Positions 17,550-26,904 of a stretch of DNA of 64,000 nt are shown here, in pieces. A program made the translations under genes and the position numbers. The notes beneath the pieces are model-generated. The model was not told the DNA's origin. It saw only the letters and a program-made list of their open reading frames with translations, and made no database searches. The DNA comes from MED-G105 sp039814575 (lineage in GTDB: Bacteria > Pseudomonadota > Alphaproteobacteria > Caulobacterales > Parvularculaceae). Location of the stretch: NCBI GenBank assembly GCA_039814575.1, contig JBCCAY010000018.1:8452-72451 (forward strand), in the 5' to 3' direction. Within the stretch, counting starts at the first letter, position 1. Each line of letters opens with the position of its first letter.

Positions 17550-17707
17550 GCGCGCTTTTATTCCTGATACCGATTGCGGTCGCCCTCGGCGGCTTGGGGT
17601 TGGCGGCGTTCTTTTGGACGACTCGCAGCGGCCAATATGATGACCCTGAAGGAACAGCGGCGCGCATCTTGCTCGATGATGATTTAGACGATCGGCAGGC
17701 TTCTTAA
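17546..17707 (+). CDS. ccoS: cbb3 oxidase maturation protein CcoS
   Basis: A 53-residue protein overlapping the ccoI stop by ATGA. One transmembrane helix fills residues 4-24 (LLFLIPIAVALGGLGLAAFF), then WTTRSGQYDDPEGTAARILLDDD. The W-x4-GQYDDPEG-x2-RIL-DD pattern is the CcoS/FixS signature. CcoS is required for insertion of the redox cofactors into CcoN. It closes the ccoGHIS unit; no clear intrinsic terminator follows within 90 bp. Confidence 0.94.
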   Translation: MSALLFLIPIAVALGGLGLAAFFWTTRSGQYDDPEGTAARILLDDDLDDRQAS

Positions 17708-17800
17708 AGCAATTTCAGATCAATTAAGATCGCTCAATCGCTTTAAGTTCTTTAACGCGCTTCCGGATTGCCGGCTGCGCACACTTTTCTTGAAAGCGCG

Positions 17801-19261
17801 TCAGCGTGTTGGCCGCTCTCTCGTTATCGCCATAATGAATGCGCCGAGCGCAGCGAGGGCGGCCGCCAGAAACATGCCTTCCACAAAGCCATGCGCCCGT
17901 GCTGCGAAAAGCGCGGCGAGCGCCACGCCGAGCATTTGCGCGATACGGCTCGCGGTGTTGTTGACGCCGGAGGCTAACCCTTCATCGGGGTCGGCGACGC
18001 TCGCCATTACGGCGGTTGTTAAAGGCCCGACCATTAAAGCGAGCCCAATGCCGGCAAGCCCCATGGGCATTAACACCGACATAAATAATGATCGGTCCAC
18101 CAAAAGCGCCATTAGTAGAAAGCTTAACGCGGCGATACCCGGGCCAAGAATAAGAAACAGACGCGCGCCGATGCGATCAACAAGGCCGCCGACCAATTGC
18201 GATAAGAGGCCGAGGCTGAGGGTTAGCGGCAGAAAGATGAGGCCCGCTTGCGTGGGAGATAAGCCGCGGGTCTCCACTAATTGAAAGGGCGTCAAAAAGA
18301 ACATGATGGACAAGCTCGCATAGATGGCGAGCGTCGCCGCGTTCAATGCGGAAAATGACGGCGAACGAAATAAGTAGGAGGGAATAAGCGGCGTTTTCGC
18401 GGTTCGCTCCCACCGAAGAAAACCAAAAGCGGCGGCGAGCGCTGCCCCTAGCAACGCGAAGCCTGCTGCTTTCGTGCCTTGGTCGCCGCCATTGGGTTCG
18501 CTTATCGCCGCTATGGCTTCCCCCTCGCTTGGGGCGAAACTGGAAACGCCGAGGGAGAAGAGCGCGAGTGCGACAGCGAGGAGCGCAGCACCCGGAATAT
18601 CGAAAGCGGGCGCTTCCTCGTGGATGCGGCGGGTTTTTGTGCGCTGTAAGAGAAAAATAGCGGCGAGGGCGATTGGCGGATTGATCCAGAAGATCGCGCG
18701 CCAACTCCATTCCTCCGTGAGCCAACCGCCAAGCACCGGCCCGGCGGCTGTCGTTAAGGCTGACGCCGCCGCCCATACGCCGATAGCGCGCCCACGTTCT
18801 TCTTTTGGATAAAGCTCGCCGATAAGCGCAAGGCTCGCCGGCGTCATCGCCGCCGCTGCTGCGCCTTGGGCAATACGCGCCGCGATCAGCCAGCCGGCGT
18901 TCGGCGCTAAGGCGCACGCGATGGAGGCGAGGGCGAAACCGGCGCAGCCAAGGCGTAAGATACGGGCGCGACCATAGGCGTCAGCGAGCGCGCCGCCAAT
19001 CATCGTGAAAGCGGCGAGGGCGAGAACATAGCCGTTCAACACCCACTGCACGGCGTTTAAGTTTCCAGACAGATCGTTCTTGAGGGCCGGCAGGGCAACG
19101 GTAAGCGCTGATCCGTCAATGAACGCCATGGATGACGCAAGCACCGACGCTGTCAGGCCGACCCGTTTGACAATGGCGGACGGGTTGCGGCCCGCCGCTT
19201 TCGGACACGGTTCAGCTGCAATGCGCCCTTCTTGGCAAGGAGGAACAAAAGGTTGCGCCAT
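17801..19261 (-). CDS. MFS drug exporter, DHA2/EmrB-QacA type
   Basis: A 486-residue inner-membrane transporter, long enough for 14 helices. The N-terminal half has motif D1-like FIDGSALTVALPAL, then VLNGYVLALAAFTMIGGALADAYGRARIL (motif A, GGALADAYGRAR) and motif C-like SALTTAAGPVLGGWL, which marks proton-driven exporters. PLIPSYLF begins the second half. The substrate cannot be read from sequence. Start codon is uncertain because only a weak ribosome site precedes the ATG at 19261. It is read towards ccoS, and a 161-bp gap separates it from the DUF2189 gene upstream. Confidence 0.88.
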   Translation of the reverse strand: MAQPFVPPCQEGRIAAEPCPKAAGRNPSAIVKRVGLTASVLASSMAFIDGSALTVALPALKNDLSGNLNAVQWVLNGYVLALAAFTMIGGALADAYGRARILRLGCAGFALASIACALAPNAGWLIAARIAQGAAAAAMTPASLALIGELYPKEERGRAIGVWAAASALTTAAGPVLGGWLTEEWSWRAIFWINPPIALAAIFLLQRTKTRRIHEEAPAFDIPGAALLAVALALFSLGVSSFAPSEGEAIAAISEPNGGDQGTKAAGFALLGAALAAAFGFLRWERTAKTPLIPSYLFRSPSFSALNAATLAIYASLSIMFFLTPFQLVETRGLSPTQAGLIFLPLTLSLGLLSQLVGGLVDRIGARLFLILGPGIAALSFLLMALLVDRSLFMSVLMPMGLAGIGLALMVGPLTTAVMASVADPDEGLASGVNNTASRIAQMLGVALAALFAARAHGFVEGMFLAAALAALGAFIMAITRERPTR

Positions 19262-19422
19262 AGAAGAGGGGCTCGTTTTTATGCTGATCGAGGCGGTCGC
19301 TAAAACGGAAGCCGATTCCGAAGAAGCGGCTTCGCTTGTTCGTCATCGGCCTATTGGGTGCGCCATGGTTGGAATGGTCGATCGTGTTTGGGCGGCTAAG
19401 GTCAGGTTTTGCCGGCGTTTCC

Positions 19423-20202
19423 TTAAGCGCCGCCCATAATGTCTTTATAGGCGTGCCAGCTGGCATGGCCAAGGACAGGGAAGGCGACGGCGAGGCCGAC
19501 GAAGAACGTCGCGACGCCGGCGGCTGAGATAATCCCGATGAGCCAGGCCCAGAGCAACATCGGCGCGGGGTTCTCCCGTACCGCGTTGACGCCGGACATA
19601 ATCGCCGTGAAGAGATCGGTTTCTCTGTCCGTCAGCATCGGGATGGAGATCACCGTCAGCATATAGATCGCCAAGGCGATGCCGCCGCCGATGACCGTGC
19701 CGACCGCGAGCATGGAAAGGCCTGCCGTGCTCGACAGCGCAAACCCCATAAAGTCGCCAAGCGGTTGGTAGCTCGCCGATGCAAAGAGGGCGTAAAGCAG
19801 CATTGCGATCCGTACCCAAACGAGCCCGGCGAACATCAAGAAAAAGCCGATATATGCGATCTGCACTGGCGATTTCGTTTTCACGAACATGACGTCTTTG
19901 AGCGTGATCGGTTCGCCGGCCGCCAACCGCCGACTGATTTCATAAAGACCGACGGCGAGAATCGGGCCGACAAGGGCGAAGACGCCCAACGCGACGGGGA
20001 TTAGCGCGGTGTAACCGGCGCTCCATAGGGCGGCGATGATTAAGACGCCGCCGGCGACCACGCCGAGCCCATATCCGAAGCTGATTAAGGGCACGCTTAG
20101 AAAGTCACGCCAGCCAGCGCTGAGCCAGCGCCAAGGCGCGTCCATAGAAATCGACGCGGACGGTTTATCGGGCGAGGGGGCTGCGAGTGAGGCGGCGTTC
20201 AT
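19423..20202 (-). CDS. DUF2189 integral membrane protein
   Basis: A 259-residue protein with about six hydrophobic helices. Family features are the WRWLSAGWRDFLSVPLISFGYGL segment near residues 24-46 (landmarks GWRDFLSVPLISFGYG), FALVGPILAVGLYEISRRL and the C-terminal FPVLGHASWHAYKDI. Function is unknown; members frequently lie near respiratory oxidase genes in alphaproteobacteria, as here. AAGGAGG precedes the ATG. The region just upstream carries a degenerate tandem repeat. Confidence 0.88.
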   Translation of the reverse strand: MNAASLAAPSPDKPSASISMDAPWRWLSAGWRDFLSVPLISFGYGLGVVAGGVLIIAALWSAGYTALIPVALGVFALVGPILAVGLYEISRRLAAGEPITLKDVMFVKTKSPVQIAYIGFFLMFAGLVWVRIAMLLYALFASASYQPLGDFMGFALSSTAGLSMLAVGTVIGGGIALAIYMLTVISIPMLTDRETDLFTAIMSGVNAVRENPAPMLLWAWLIGIISAAGVATFFVGLAVAFPVLGHASWHAYKDIMGGA

Positions 20203-20225
20203 GGGCGTAATCCTCCTTGAAAACT

Positions 20226-20297
20226 CTGATGGGTGAAAACCCCTATTGGTGAAGTCTCGTGCGGGTGAAATCCTTTATCGATGAGTTTCCTGTGAAA
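20226..20297 (+). repeat. 16-bp degenerate tandem repeat upstream of the DUF2189 gene
   Basis: About four imperfect units modelled on GGGTGAAA-x3-CCT: ATGGGTGAAAACCCCT, ATTGGTGAAGTCTCGT, GCGGGTGAAATCCTTT and a diverged ATCGATGAGTTTCCTGT. The rest of the 416-bp gap 20203-20618 holds the palindrome at 20537-20558 and the promoter region of the symporter operon; no gene was seen there. Confidence 0.6.
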
Positions 20298-20536
20298 AGG
20301 CTCCGTATGACAACCTGCTCCAAGCACAATTTTTGGCGCTTAGGAGCCGTCGGGAGCGCAGCGGGTGGTCGGTCGCCGAAACCTTGCACAGCGTCGAAAT
20401 GTGCGTCGTTCGGCTGGTCTCAAGCCGTGCCCCTGATCGATGAAATAGTACCTTAATTGACCGAACGAGGCTAGCGGAAAAGCAAATAACGTATTGTATT
20501 TATGAAATATTTTTAGCGCTGCGGGAGGCCTTGGAG

Positions 20537-20558
20537 GCTACGACCAAAGTCGCGTAGC
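20537..20558. promoter_or_regulatory. Palindromic operator candidate upstream of symporter operon
   Basis: GCTACG at 20537-20542 and CGTAGC at 20553-20558 flank the core CGACCAAAGTCG (20541-20552). It lies 61 bp before the DUF4212 ATG. A closely similar sequence, CGACCATGGTCGCATAG, lies upstream of acs at 29807-29823. A shared site for CrbR is the simplest reading; this is inference. Confidence 0.5.
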
Positions 20559-20618
20559 GAGCGCCTATGGGCGCGCTTAAGGTCGTAACTGTCCCAGAAG
20601 AAAAAAGGAGGCGGACCG

Positions 20619-21023
20619 ATGAGCACCACGTCTTTCGGAGCGTCCGAAATGGCGGTCGACAGCGCCGGGCCGAGCCCCGCGACATCCGACCCCGCAAGCG
20701 ATGCCCCTTACCACCATATCGGCGACAACATGCCGCCCCACGCCCGTCACGACGAGGAAACCGTGACGGAAAAGAAAGCCGGCGCGTATTGGTCGGAAAA
20801 CATCCGTTTACTGTTGAGTTTATTGGCCGTGTGGTTCGTCGTGTCGTTCGGCGCCGGCATCTTGTTCGTCGGGCCGTTGAACACGATTAATATCGGCGGA
20901 TTTCCGCTCGGCTTTTGGTTCGCCCAGCAGGGCGCAATTTACGTCTTTGTAGCGCTCATATTCTTCTACTCTTACCGTATGAAGAAAATTGAGCGCCGCT
21001 ATGGCGTCGACGACGACGCTTAA
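20619..21023 (+). CDS. DUF4212 small subunit of a sodium/substrate symporter
   Basis: A 134-residue protein with a polar N-terminus of about 50 residues and two membrane helices. The family core is AYWSENIRLLLSLLAVWFVVSFG (landmarks YWSENIRLL, VSFGAGILF), GGFPLGFWFAQQGAIYVFV and RMKKIERRYGV. DUF4212 proteins are nearly always encoded directly before a sodium:solute symporter, and here the next gene starts 10 bp later. AAGGAGG is well placed before the ATG. It probably helps the symporter assemble or function in acetate uptake. Confidence 0.92.
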   Translation: MSTTSFGASEMAVDSAGPSPATSDPASDAPYHHIGDNMPPHARHDEETVTEKKAGAYWSENIRLLLSLLAVWFVVSFGAGILFVGPLNTINIGGFPLGFWFAQQGAIYVFVALIFFYSYRMKKIERRYGVDDDA

Positions 21024-21033
21024 GGAGGACGCG

Positions 21034-22830
21034 ATGAGCACGCAACTAATGACATATATCGCCGTTGGGCTGTCTTTCGCCCTCTATATCGGCATCGCGA
21101 TCTGGTCTCGGGCTGGATCAACCAAAGAGTTCTACGTCGCCGGCGGCGGCGTTCACCCCGTCGCGAACGGCATGGCGACCGCCGCGGACTGGATGAGCGC
21201 CGCGTCGTTTATCTCCATGGCGGGCATTATCGCGTTTGCTGGCTATGACGGCTCTGTTTACCTAATGGGATGGACGGGCGGTTACGTTTTGTTGGCGCTG
21301 TTGTTGGCGCCGTATCTGCGCAAGTTCGGGCAATTCACCGTCCCCGATTTCATCGGTGAGCGGTATTATTCGAAAACAGCGCGCGTCGTCGCGGTCATCT
21401 GCTTGATCGTGATCTCTTTCACCTATATCGCCGGACAGATGCGCGGTGTCGGCGTTGTGTTCTCAAACTTCCTCAACGTCTCAATCACCATGGGCGTCTT
21501 TATCGGCATGGCGGTGGTCTTCTTCTATGCGGTGCTTGGCGGCATGAAGGGCATCACCTACACGCAAGTCGCGCAGTATTGCGTCTTGATTTTCGCCTAT
21601 ATGGTTCCAGCGATCTTCATCTCGATCCTGATCACCGGCAATCCGGTCCCGCAATTGGGCCTCGGCTCAACGGTGGCGGACGGATCAGGGCTGACGGTCT
21701 TACAAAAGCTGGACACGACCCTCGTCGATCTCGGCTTCAATCCGTATACGCTCGGGTCAAAGTCCATGGTCGATATCTTCGCCATCACCATGGCGTTGAT
21801 GGTCGGCACGGCCGGTCTGCCCCATGTCATCGTGCGCTTCTTCACGGTGCCGAAGGTCTCCGATGCGCGCTCATCGGCTGGTTACGCCCTTGTTTTCATT
21901 GCGCTTCTTTATACGACGGCCCCGGCTGTCGGCGCTTTCGCCCGGATCAATTTCATTGAAACGGTCAACGGCTCCACCTATGCCGAAGCAAATGAAGCCG
22001 AAGGCGGCACCCCGCAGTTCGTGCGCAGCTTCGAGGACATCGGCCTCATTGCTTGGGTCGACAAAAACCAAGACGGCAAAATTCAGTACGCCGCAGGCAA
22101 AGCGTTCGACGGCAAGCCGAAGTTCGACACGGAACGGGGGCCGAACGGAGAACGCGTCGTTCTCAATACGCCGACGGCGAGCGCCAATGAAATCCATGTG
22201 GATCGCGACATTATGGTGCTGGCTAACCCAGAGATCGCCAAGCTTCCGGGCTGGGTCATCGCCCTTGTGGCGGCGGGCGGCATCGCCGCGGCGCTTTCCA
22301 CGGCGGCGGGCCTGTTGCTCGTGATCTCCGCGTCGATCAGCCACGACCTCCTGAAGAAAACCTTCATGCCGGAAATCTCCGACAAGGGCGAACTTATGGC
22401 GGCGCGCGGCGCAGCGATCTTCGCGATCTCCATCGCTGGCTATCTCGGCATCAACCCGCCGGGCTTCGTGGCGCAAGTTGTCGCGCTCGCCTTTGGCCTT
22501 GCGGCGTGCTCGCTCTTCCCGGCGATCCTCATGGGGATCTTCTTTAAGGGCATGAACCGTGAGGGCGCGATCGCCGGCATGGTGGCGGGTCTTAGCTTCA
22601 CCATCGCCTATATCGCGTACTTCAAGTCGCCCTGGTTCGGCGCCACTAACACCGCTGAGTTCTGGCTCTTCGGCATTTCGCCGGAAGGCATCGGAACCAT
22701 CGGCATGCTCATCAATTTCGCGGTCGCAATCGCAGTCGCCAGATTGACCAAGCCGACCCCGACCGCGGTGCAAGACTTGGTCGACGACATCCGCATCCCA
22801 TCCGGCGCCGGCATCGCTCACTCGCACTAG
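21034..22830 (+). CDS. actP: Sodium:solute symporter, acetate permease (ActP) type
   Basis: SLC5-family symporter of 598 residues with about 13 helices. Landmarks are STKEFYVAGGGVHPVANGMATAADWMSAASF in the first third (AADWMSAASFISMAGI), TAGLPHVIVRFFTVPKV near residue 265, and AALSTAAGLLLVISASISHDLL near 430. The HVIVRFFTV and AALSTAAGLLL segments are typical of the ActP/VC_2705 branch. The hydrophilic insert around residues 330-390 (VDKNQDGKIQYAAGKAFDG) is characteristic of DUF4212-associated members. Start at 21034 follows TAAGGAGG, which contains the DUF4212 stop. Acetate as substrate is inferred from the neighbouring acs and crbSR. A terminator follows at 22879. Confidence 0.9.
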   Translation: MSTQLMTYIAVGLSFALYIGIAIWSRAGSTKEFYVAGGGVHPVANGMATAADWMSAASFISMAGIIAFAGYDGSVYLMGWTGGYVLLALLLAPYLRKFGQFTVPDFIGERYYSKTARVVAVICLIVISFTYIAGQMRGVGVVFSNFLNVSITMGVFIGMAVVFFYAVLGGMKGITYTQVAQYCVLIFAYMVPAIFISILITGNPVPQLGLGSTVADGSGLTVLQKLDTTLVDLGFNPYTLGSKSMVDIFAITMALMVGTAGLPHVIVRFFTVPKVSDARSSAGYALVFIALLYTTAPAVGAFARINFIETVNGSTYAEANEAEGGTPQFVRSFEDIGLIAWVDKNQDGKIQYAAGKAFDGKPKFDTERGPNGERVVLNTPTASANEIHVDRDIMVLANPEIAKLPGWVIALVAAGGIAAALSTAAGLLLVISASISHDLLKKTFMPEISDKGELMAARGAAIFAISIAGYLGINPPGFVAQVVALAFGLAACSLFPAILMGIFFKGMNREGAIAGMVAGLSFTIAYIAYFKSPWFGATNTAEFWLFGISPEGIGTIGMLINFAVAIAVARLTKPTPTAVQDLVDDIRIPSGAGIAHSH

Positions 22831-22878
22831 GAGCGACGCCAAAACGCCCACACCCCCCTCCTTGGATGGGTGCGACCC

Positions 22879-22914
22879 GACGACGGCCTTCAAAAGAGGC
22901 CGTCGTCTTCTTTT
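22879..22914 (+). terminator. Rho-independent terminator after actP
   Basis: Perfect 11-bp stem GACGACGGCCT / AGGCCGTCGTC with a 7-nt loop, followed by TTCTTTTGT. Confidence 0.9.
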
Positions 22915-23046
22915 GTGCGAATAAAAAACTAGCGCGAATGGGACGAGGCGTCCGGTTTCGTCAACGGCGAAGTCTCGCTAAACTCTCAAGTGTGGGTTTA
23001 AGCCCTCTTACTTGATTGAATCCGCTCGCGTGGAAGAGTCTATTGA

Positions 23047-26000
23047 ATGCCGTCAGCCCTCATTATATCCGCCGTCTTACTTTACACCGGCCTGTTGTTT
23101 CTGATCGCCTTCCGCGGCGAGGCGCGGAAAAGTGGCGAAATAGTCGGCGGTTCGCTCGGCGGCGATACGATTGCGGGCGTCGTCTACGGATTAACAATCG
23201 CGGTTTATTGCACGTCGTGGACGTTCTATGGCGCCGTCGGCACCGCGGTCGCGCGCGGGTGGGAATTCTTACCGATCTATCTGGGCCCCGCTCTCGTGTT
23301 CGCCTTTGGGCGTGGGTTTCTTCAGCGATTGATCGAAAAAGGCCGCGCGATCAATACGACGTCAATCGCTGACTTTCTCTCCGCCCACTACGAAAAATCG
23401 CGCGGTCTTGCTGTTTGCGTGACGATCATCGCGGTGGTTGGGGCGCTGCCTTATATCGCTTTGCAACTGAATTCTGTGGCGACCACCTATGATTATCTTT
23501 TAGGCGGTCCAGCCAGCGACGGCATTGTTGGCGTTGGCCGGCTTGTCGCCGTCGCCCTCGTTTTAGGCGTCTTCGCCATCGTCTTCGGCGCGCGCGAGGT
23601 TGACGCCACGCGACGGAACCACGGGCTTTCAGCGGCGATTGCTTTTGATTCCCTTGTTAAACTGATTGCTTTTGTCAGTGTCGCTCTTTTCGCCGTGTTT
23701 CTAACCGTGGGGGAAGGGGGCGGCGCGCCGCGCGTTTTCTCTCCTGAGGATGCTGCGGCGTTCGCCGAAGCGACGTCGATCGATCGTTTTTTAACGCTGA
23801 CGCTTTTGTCCATGGCGGCGATCATCTGCCTACCGCGGCAATTCCACGTGACGGTCGTCGAAAGTCCCGGTCCCGGCGCCTTGAAAACGGCGTCTGCCGT
23901 TTTTCTCGCTTATCTGTTGGTGTTTTCGGTGTTCGTTTTGCCGGTCGCCAGTAAAGGAGCGGAGTTGTTCGGCGGCGTTGACACTGGCCCGTCGGCCGAC
24001 CTTTTCATGCTGGCTTTACCCGCCGTTCATGGGGCGCCATTGCTCGCCGTCTTGGCGTTTGTCGGCGGCTTCGCAGCGGCCACGGGGATGGTCATCGTCG
24101 CGAGTGTCGCCCTCAGCACGATGGTGACAAACGATCTTGTTGCGCCGTTTTTGTTGTCGAGCGGCGGGCGCGATCAAAAAAGCGACGCGCCGCTTATCGC
24201 TGAACGTCTTTTGTTCGTCCGTCGTGTGACGATCCTTGCGATTGTGTTGTTTGCGGCGCTTGCGGCGCACTTTGCGCCACGCGGAGCGCAACTTGCGAGC
24301 CTCGGCATTCTGTCATTCGCGGCTGCAGCGCAATTCGCGCCGGCGCTCATCGGCGCTCTTTACTGGCGCGGCGCACGGCTTCCGGGCGCATATGCCGGGA
24401 TTTTACTCGGGGCCTTTCTGTGGGCGGAGCTCTTGTTTGCGCCGACATACTTTTCAGGAGCCGCCGGCTTTGCCGGCGCCGCTGAACGGCTCTTCTCATT
24501 GATCGGGATGGGCGGCGTCGATGCGTTAACGCGCGGCGTTGTCATATCATTGGGCGCCAATGCACTCGCCTTCATCCTTGTCTCGAGAATGGCGAGCCCG
24601 CGCGATCTTGAAACGCCGCAACCGTCCAATTCCCAACAACGCGGTTTGGCGACGAATGCAGGCGTCTTTTACCGTCTCGTCGAGCGCTGCCTCGGGACGC
24701 AACAAGCAAAGCAGGCGCTGACAGGCTTTGAATCGAGTCGCGGACGGACGGTTGATCCTGATCGACCGGTCGACGGCGCGCTCATTGACTTCGCCGATCG
24801 GCAAATCGCCAAGGCCATCGGCGCATCATCCGCAAGCATCTTAATTCGCGGCGCGCTTGCTGGCGGGCGGCTGGAAATCGACGACGTGGCGGCGCTCATT
24901 GATGAAACGACGGAGAAGGTCAGCTTTAGCCAGGAATTACTGCAAACCACGTTGGAGAACATCGCCGCCGCTGTTTCGGTGGTCGACGCTGATCTAAGAT
25001 TGGTGGCGTGGAACCACGCCTATGTGGCGATGTACAATTACCCCCAGGGCTTCATCTACGAAGGTCGCCCGATCGATGAGATCATCCGCTTCAACGCCGC
25101 CCGCGGGGAGTGTGGTCCGGGCGACATTGACGAGCAAGTAAGCCGCCGGGTGGCGTTCTTGCGCGCCGGTGATTCTCACAATCATGAACGCACGCGTCCG
25201 AACGGCATGGTGGTGAAGATTGAGGGCGTGCGCTCACCGAGCGGGGCTTATGTCACCACCTATACAGATGTCAGCGAGTATAAGCGCATTGAGAAAGCTT
25301 TGTCTGATCGAGAGCGCAGCATTCGTTTCTATATGGATAATGTGCCGGCGATGATCGCGTTTACCGATGTTGACGAACGCATTGAATTCGCGAATGACGC
25401 CTATCGGCGAACCCTAGCGCCGGCGCGCGAAAACGTGGTCGGTGAAACGCTGCAATCGGTTCTCGGCGACGAGGCCTATGATGAACGGCGGCCGCATATA
25501 CTGGAAGCATTAGCCGGCCGGCGTGCGATGTTCGATATTGATTTGCCGGCCGATGACGGTTCCGGCGCTATCCAGCATATGCAAGTCACCTATGTGCCGC
25601 AATTCAGGCGCAATGGCGATGTGCTCGGCTTTTTCGGTCTGTATCAAGATGTTACAGCCCGCCGGCGCGCTGAGGCGGCTTTGGCGCGAACGAATGAAAC
25701 TTTGGAAGAGCGCGTCCAAGAGCGTACTGAAGAGCTTTCCCGCCTCAATGTGGCGTTCGATGGCGCGCGCCGCGAGGCTGAGGCGGCGACGGCCTCCAAG
25801 ACCCGTTTTCTTGCCGCGGCTAGCCATGACGTGTTGCAACCTTTGAATGCGGCGCGATTGTTCGCTTCGGCCATCCAGGAAGACGCGGACGCCGGGGCGG
25901 GCGCTGTTGAGCTAGCGCAGAAGATCGATGCGTCGATTATGTCCGCTGACCAATTATTACGGGCGCTCCTAAACATTTCCAAGCTTGATGCTGGCGGGGT

Positions 26001-26886
26001 GACGCCGGAGATTTCCACCTTTGCTTTGCAAAACGTGTTCGATGATCTGGCGAATGATTTCGCTGTAACGGCTGAAAGTAAGGGGTTGCGTTTTCATGCG
26101 GCCCGAACGGCGTTGACGGTCCGAACTGATCGCGGGCTTCTCTTAAGCGCTTTGCAGAATATTGTTTCGAACGCCGTGCGGTATGCGCAAGAAGGCGGCG
26201 TTGTCATTGGGGCCCGTCGCAGCGGCGATAATGTGGTGATAGAGGTCTACGATACTGGGCCCGGCATTCCCGAAGAAAAGCGCGACGAGATCTTTGTGGA
26301 GTTCAACCAATTGCGCGGCGTAGATAGCGGCGGCGGCGTAGGATTGGGCCTTGCGACCGTCAAGAGAATTTCGACTTTGCTCAACCTCAATGTTGATTTC
26401 CGTTCGACGCTCGGGCGCGGTTCGGTCTTCTCATTGACGGCGCCGCGTGTGCATGGCGCTGCTCCTATCGCTCCGAAGCGGCGCGGCGCGGCGTCTACGA
26501 AGTTCGCTGGCGCGAGGGTTCTATGTATCGACAATGACCCGGCGGTGTTGGAAGGCATGACGGCGATCCTCACCCGCTGGGGCGCTGAGCCAATTACCGC
26601 GCGCAGCGCCGAAGAGGCTTTGGAGCAAACCGGAAACGTCGACTCTGTTCCCGATCTTGTCTTGATTGATTTTCAATTGGATAACGGACGAACGGGCGTT
26701 GAGGCTTTAGCGGCGCTAGAAGCGCGCTGGGGTCGCCGGCCGCCGGCGATTATGATCACCGCCTCATCCTCCGGTGAAGGCTTCGCCGCGGCGGCGGCGA
26801 TTGATGTGCCGGCGCTCGCTAAGCCGGTTGAGCCGGCTGAATTGCGGGCGTTAATGTCGTCAATGTTGTCTGTCGCCGCCGAATAA
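23047..26886 (+). CDS. crbS: CrbS-type hybrid sensor kinase with N-terminal SLC5 transporter domain
   Basis: A 1279-residue fusion. Residues about 1-500 form a sodium:solute symporter-like membrane domain (FLIAFRGEARKSGEIVGGSLGGDTIAG, PRQFHVTVVE); a STAC-like linker lies at about 530-630. PAS domains lie near 640-750 (LVAWNHAYVAMYNYP) and 765-880 (VGETLQSVLGDEAY), followed by a coiled coil. The HisKA domain has H927 in ASHDVLQPLNAARL, then a HATPase domain (DTGPGIPEEKRDEIF, GGVGLGLATV) and a C-terminal receiver with D1208. This layout is that of CrbS/CbrA kinases, which couple a transporter domain to control of acetyl-CoA synthetase. Cognate regulator and acs lie next to it, convergent. The signal is probably acetate or a related solute. 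Confidence 0.93.
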   Translation: MPSALIISAVLLYTGLLFLIAFRGEARKSGEIVGGSLGGDTIAGVVYGLTIAVYCTSWTFYGAVGTAVARGWEFLPIYLGPALVFAFGRGFLQRLIEKGRAINTTSIADFLSAHYEKSRGLAVCVTIIAVVGALPYIALQLNSVATTYDYLLGGPASDGIVGVGRLVAVALVLGVFAIVFGAREVDATRRNHGLSAAIAFDSLVKLIAFVSVALFAVFLTVGEGGGAPRVFSPEDAAAFAEATSIDRFLTLTLLSMAAIICLPRQFHVTVVESPGPGALKTASAVFLAYLLVFSVFVLPVASKGAELFGGVDTGPSADLFMLALPAVHGAPLLAVLAFVGGFAAATGMVIVASVALSTMVTNDLVAPFLLSSGGRDQKSDAPLIAERLLFVRRVTILAIVLFAALAAHFAPRGAQLASLGILSFAAAAQFAPALIGALYWRGARLPGAYAGILLGAFLWAELLFAPTYFSGAAGFAGAAERLFSLIGMGGVDALTRGVVISLGANALAFILVSRMASPRDLETPQPSNSQQRGLATNAGVFYRLVERCLGTQQAKQALTGFESSRGRTVDPDRPVDGALIDFADRQIAKAIGASSASILIRGALAGGRLEIDDVAALIDETTEKVSFSQELLQTTLENIAAAVSVVDADLRLVAWNHAYVAMYNYPQGFIYEGRPIDEIIRFNAARGECGPGDIDEQVSRRVAFLRAGDSHNHERTRPNGMVVKIEGVRSPSGAYVTTYTDVSEYKRIEKALSDRERSIRFYMDNVPAMIAFTDVDERIEFANDAYRRTLAPARENVVGETLQSVLGDEAYDERRPHILEALAGRRAMFDIDLPADDGSGAIQHMQVTYVPQFRRNGDVLGFFGLYQDVTARRRAEAALARTNETLEERVQERTEELSRLNVAFDGARREAEAATASKTRFLAAASHDVLQPLNAARLFASAIQEDADAGAGAVELAQKIDASIMSADQLLRALLNISKLDAGGVTPEISTFALQNVFDDLANDFAVTAESKGLRFHAARTALTVRTDRGLLLSALQNIVSNAVRYAQEGGVVIGARRSGDNVVIEVYDTGPGIPEEKRDEIFVEFNQLRGVDSGGGVGLGLATVKRISTLLNLNVDFRSTLGRGSVFSLTAPRVHGAAPIAPKRRGAASTKFAGARVLCIDNDPAVLEGMTAILTRWGAEPITARSAEEALEQTGNVDSVPDLVLIDFQLDNGRTGVEALAALEARWGRRPPAIMITASSSGEGFAAAAAIDVPALAKPVEPAELRALMSSMLSVAAE

Positions 26887-26904
26887 AGTGTTGCAAAATT
26901 GGCC

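Noticed and set aside
21871..22893. 340-codon minus-strand frame opposite actP
   Set aside because: Composition is that of an antisense shadow (Arg, Asp, His-rich) and it covers conserved transporter sequence.
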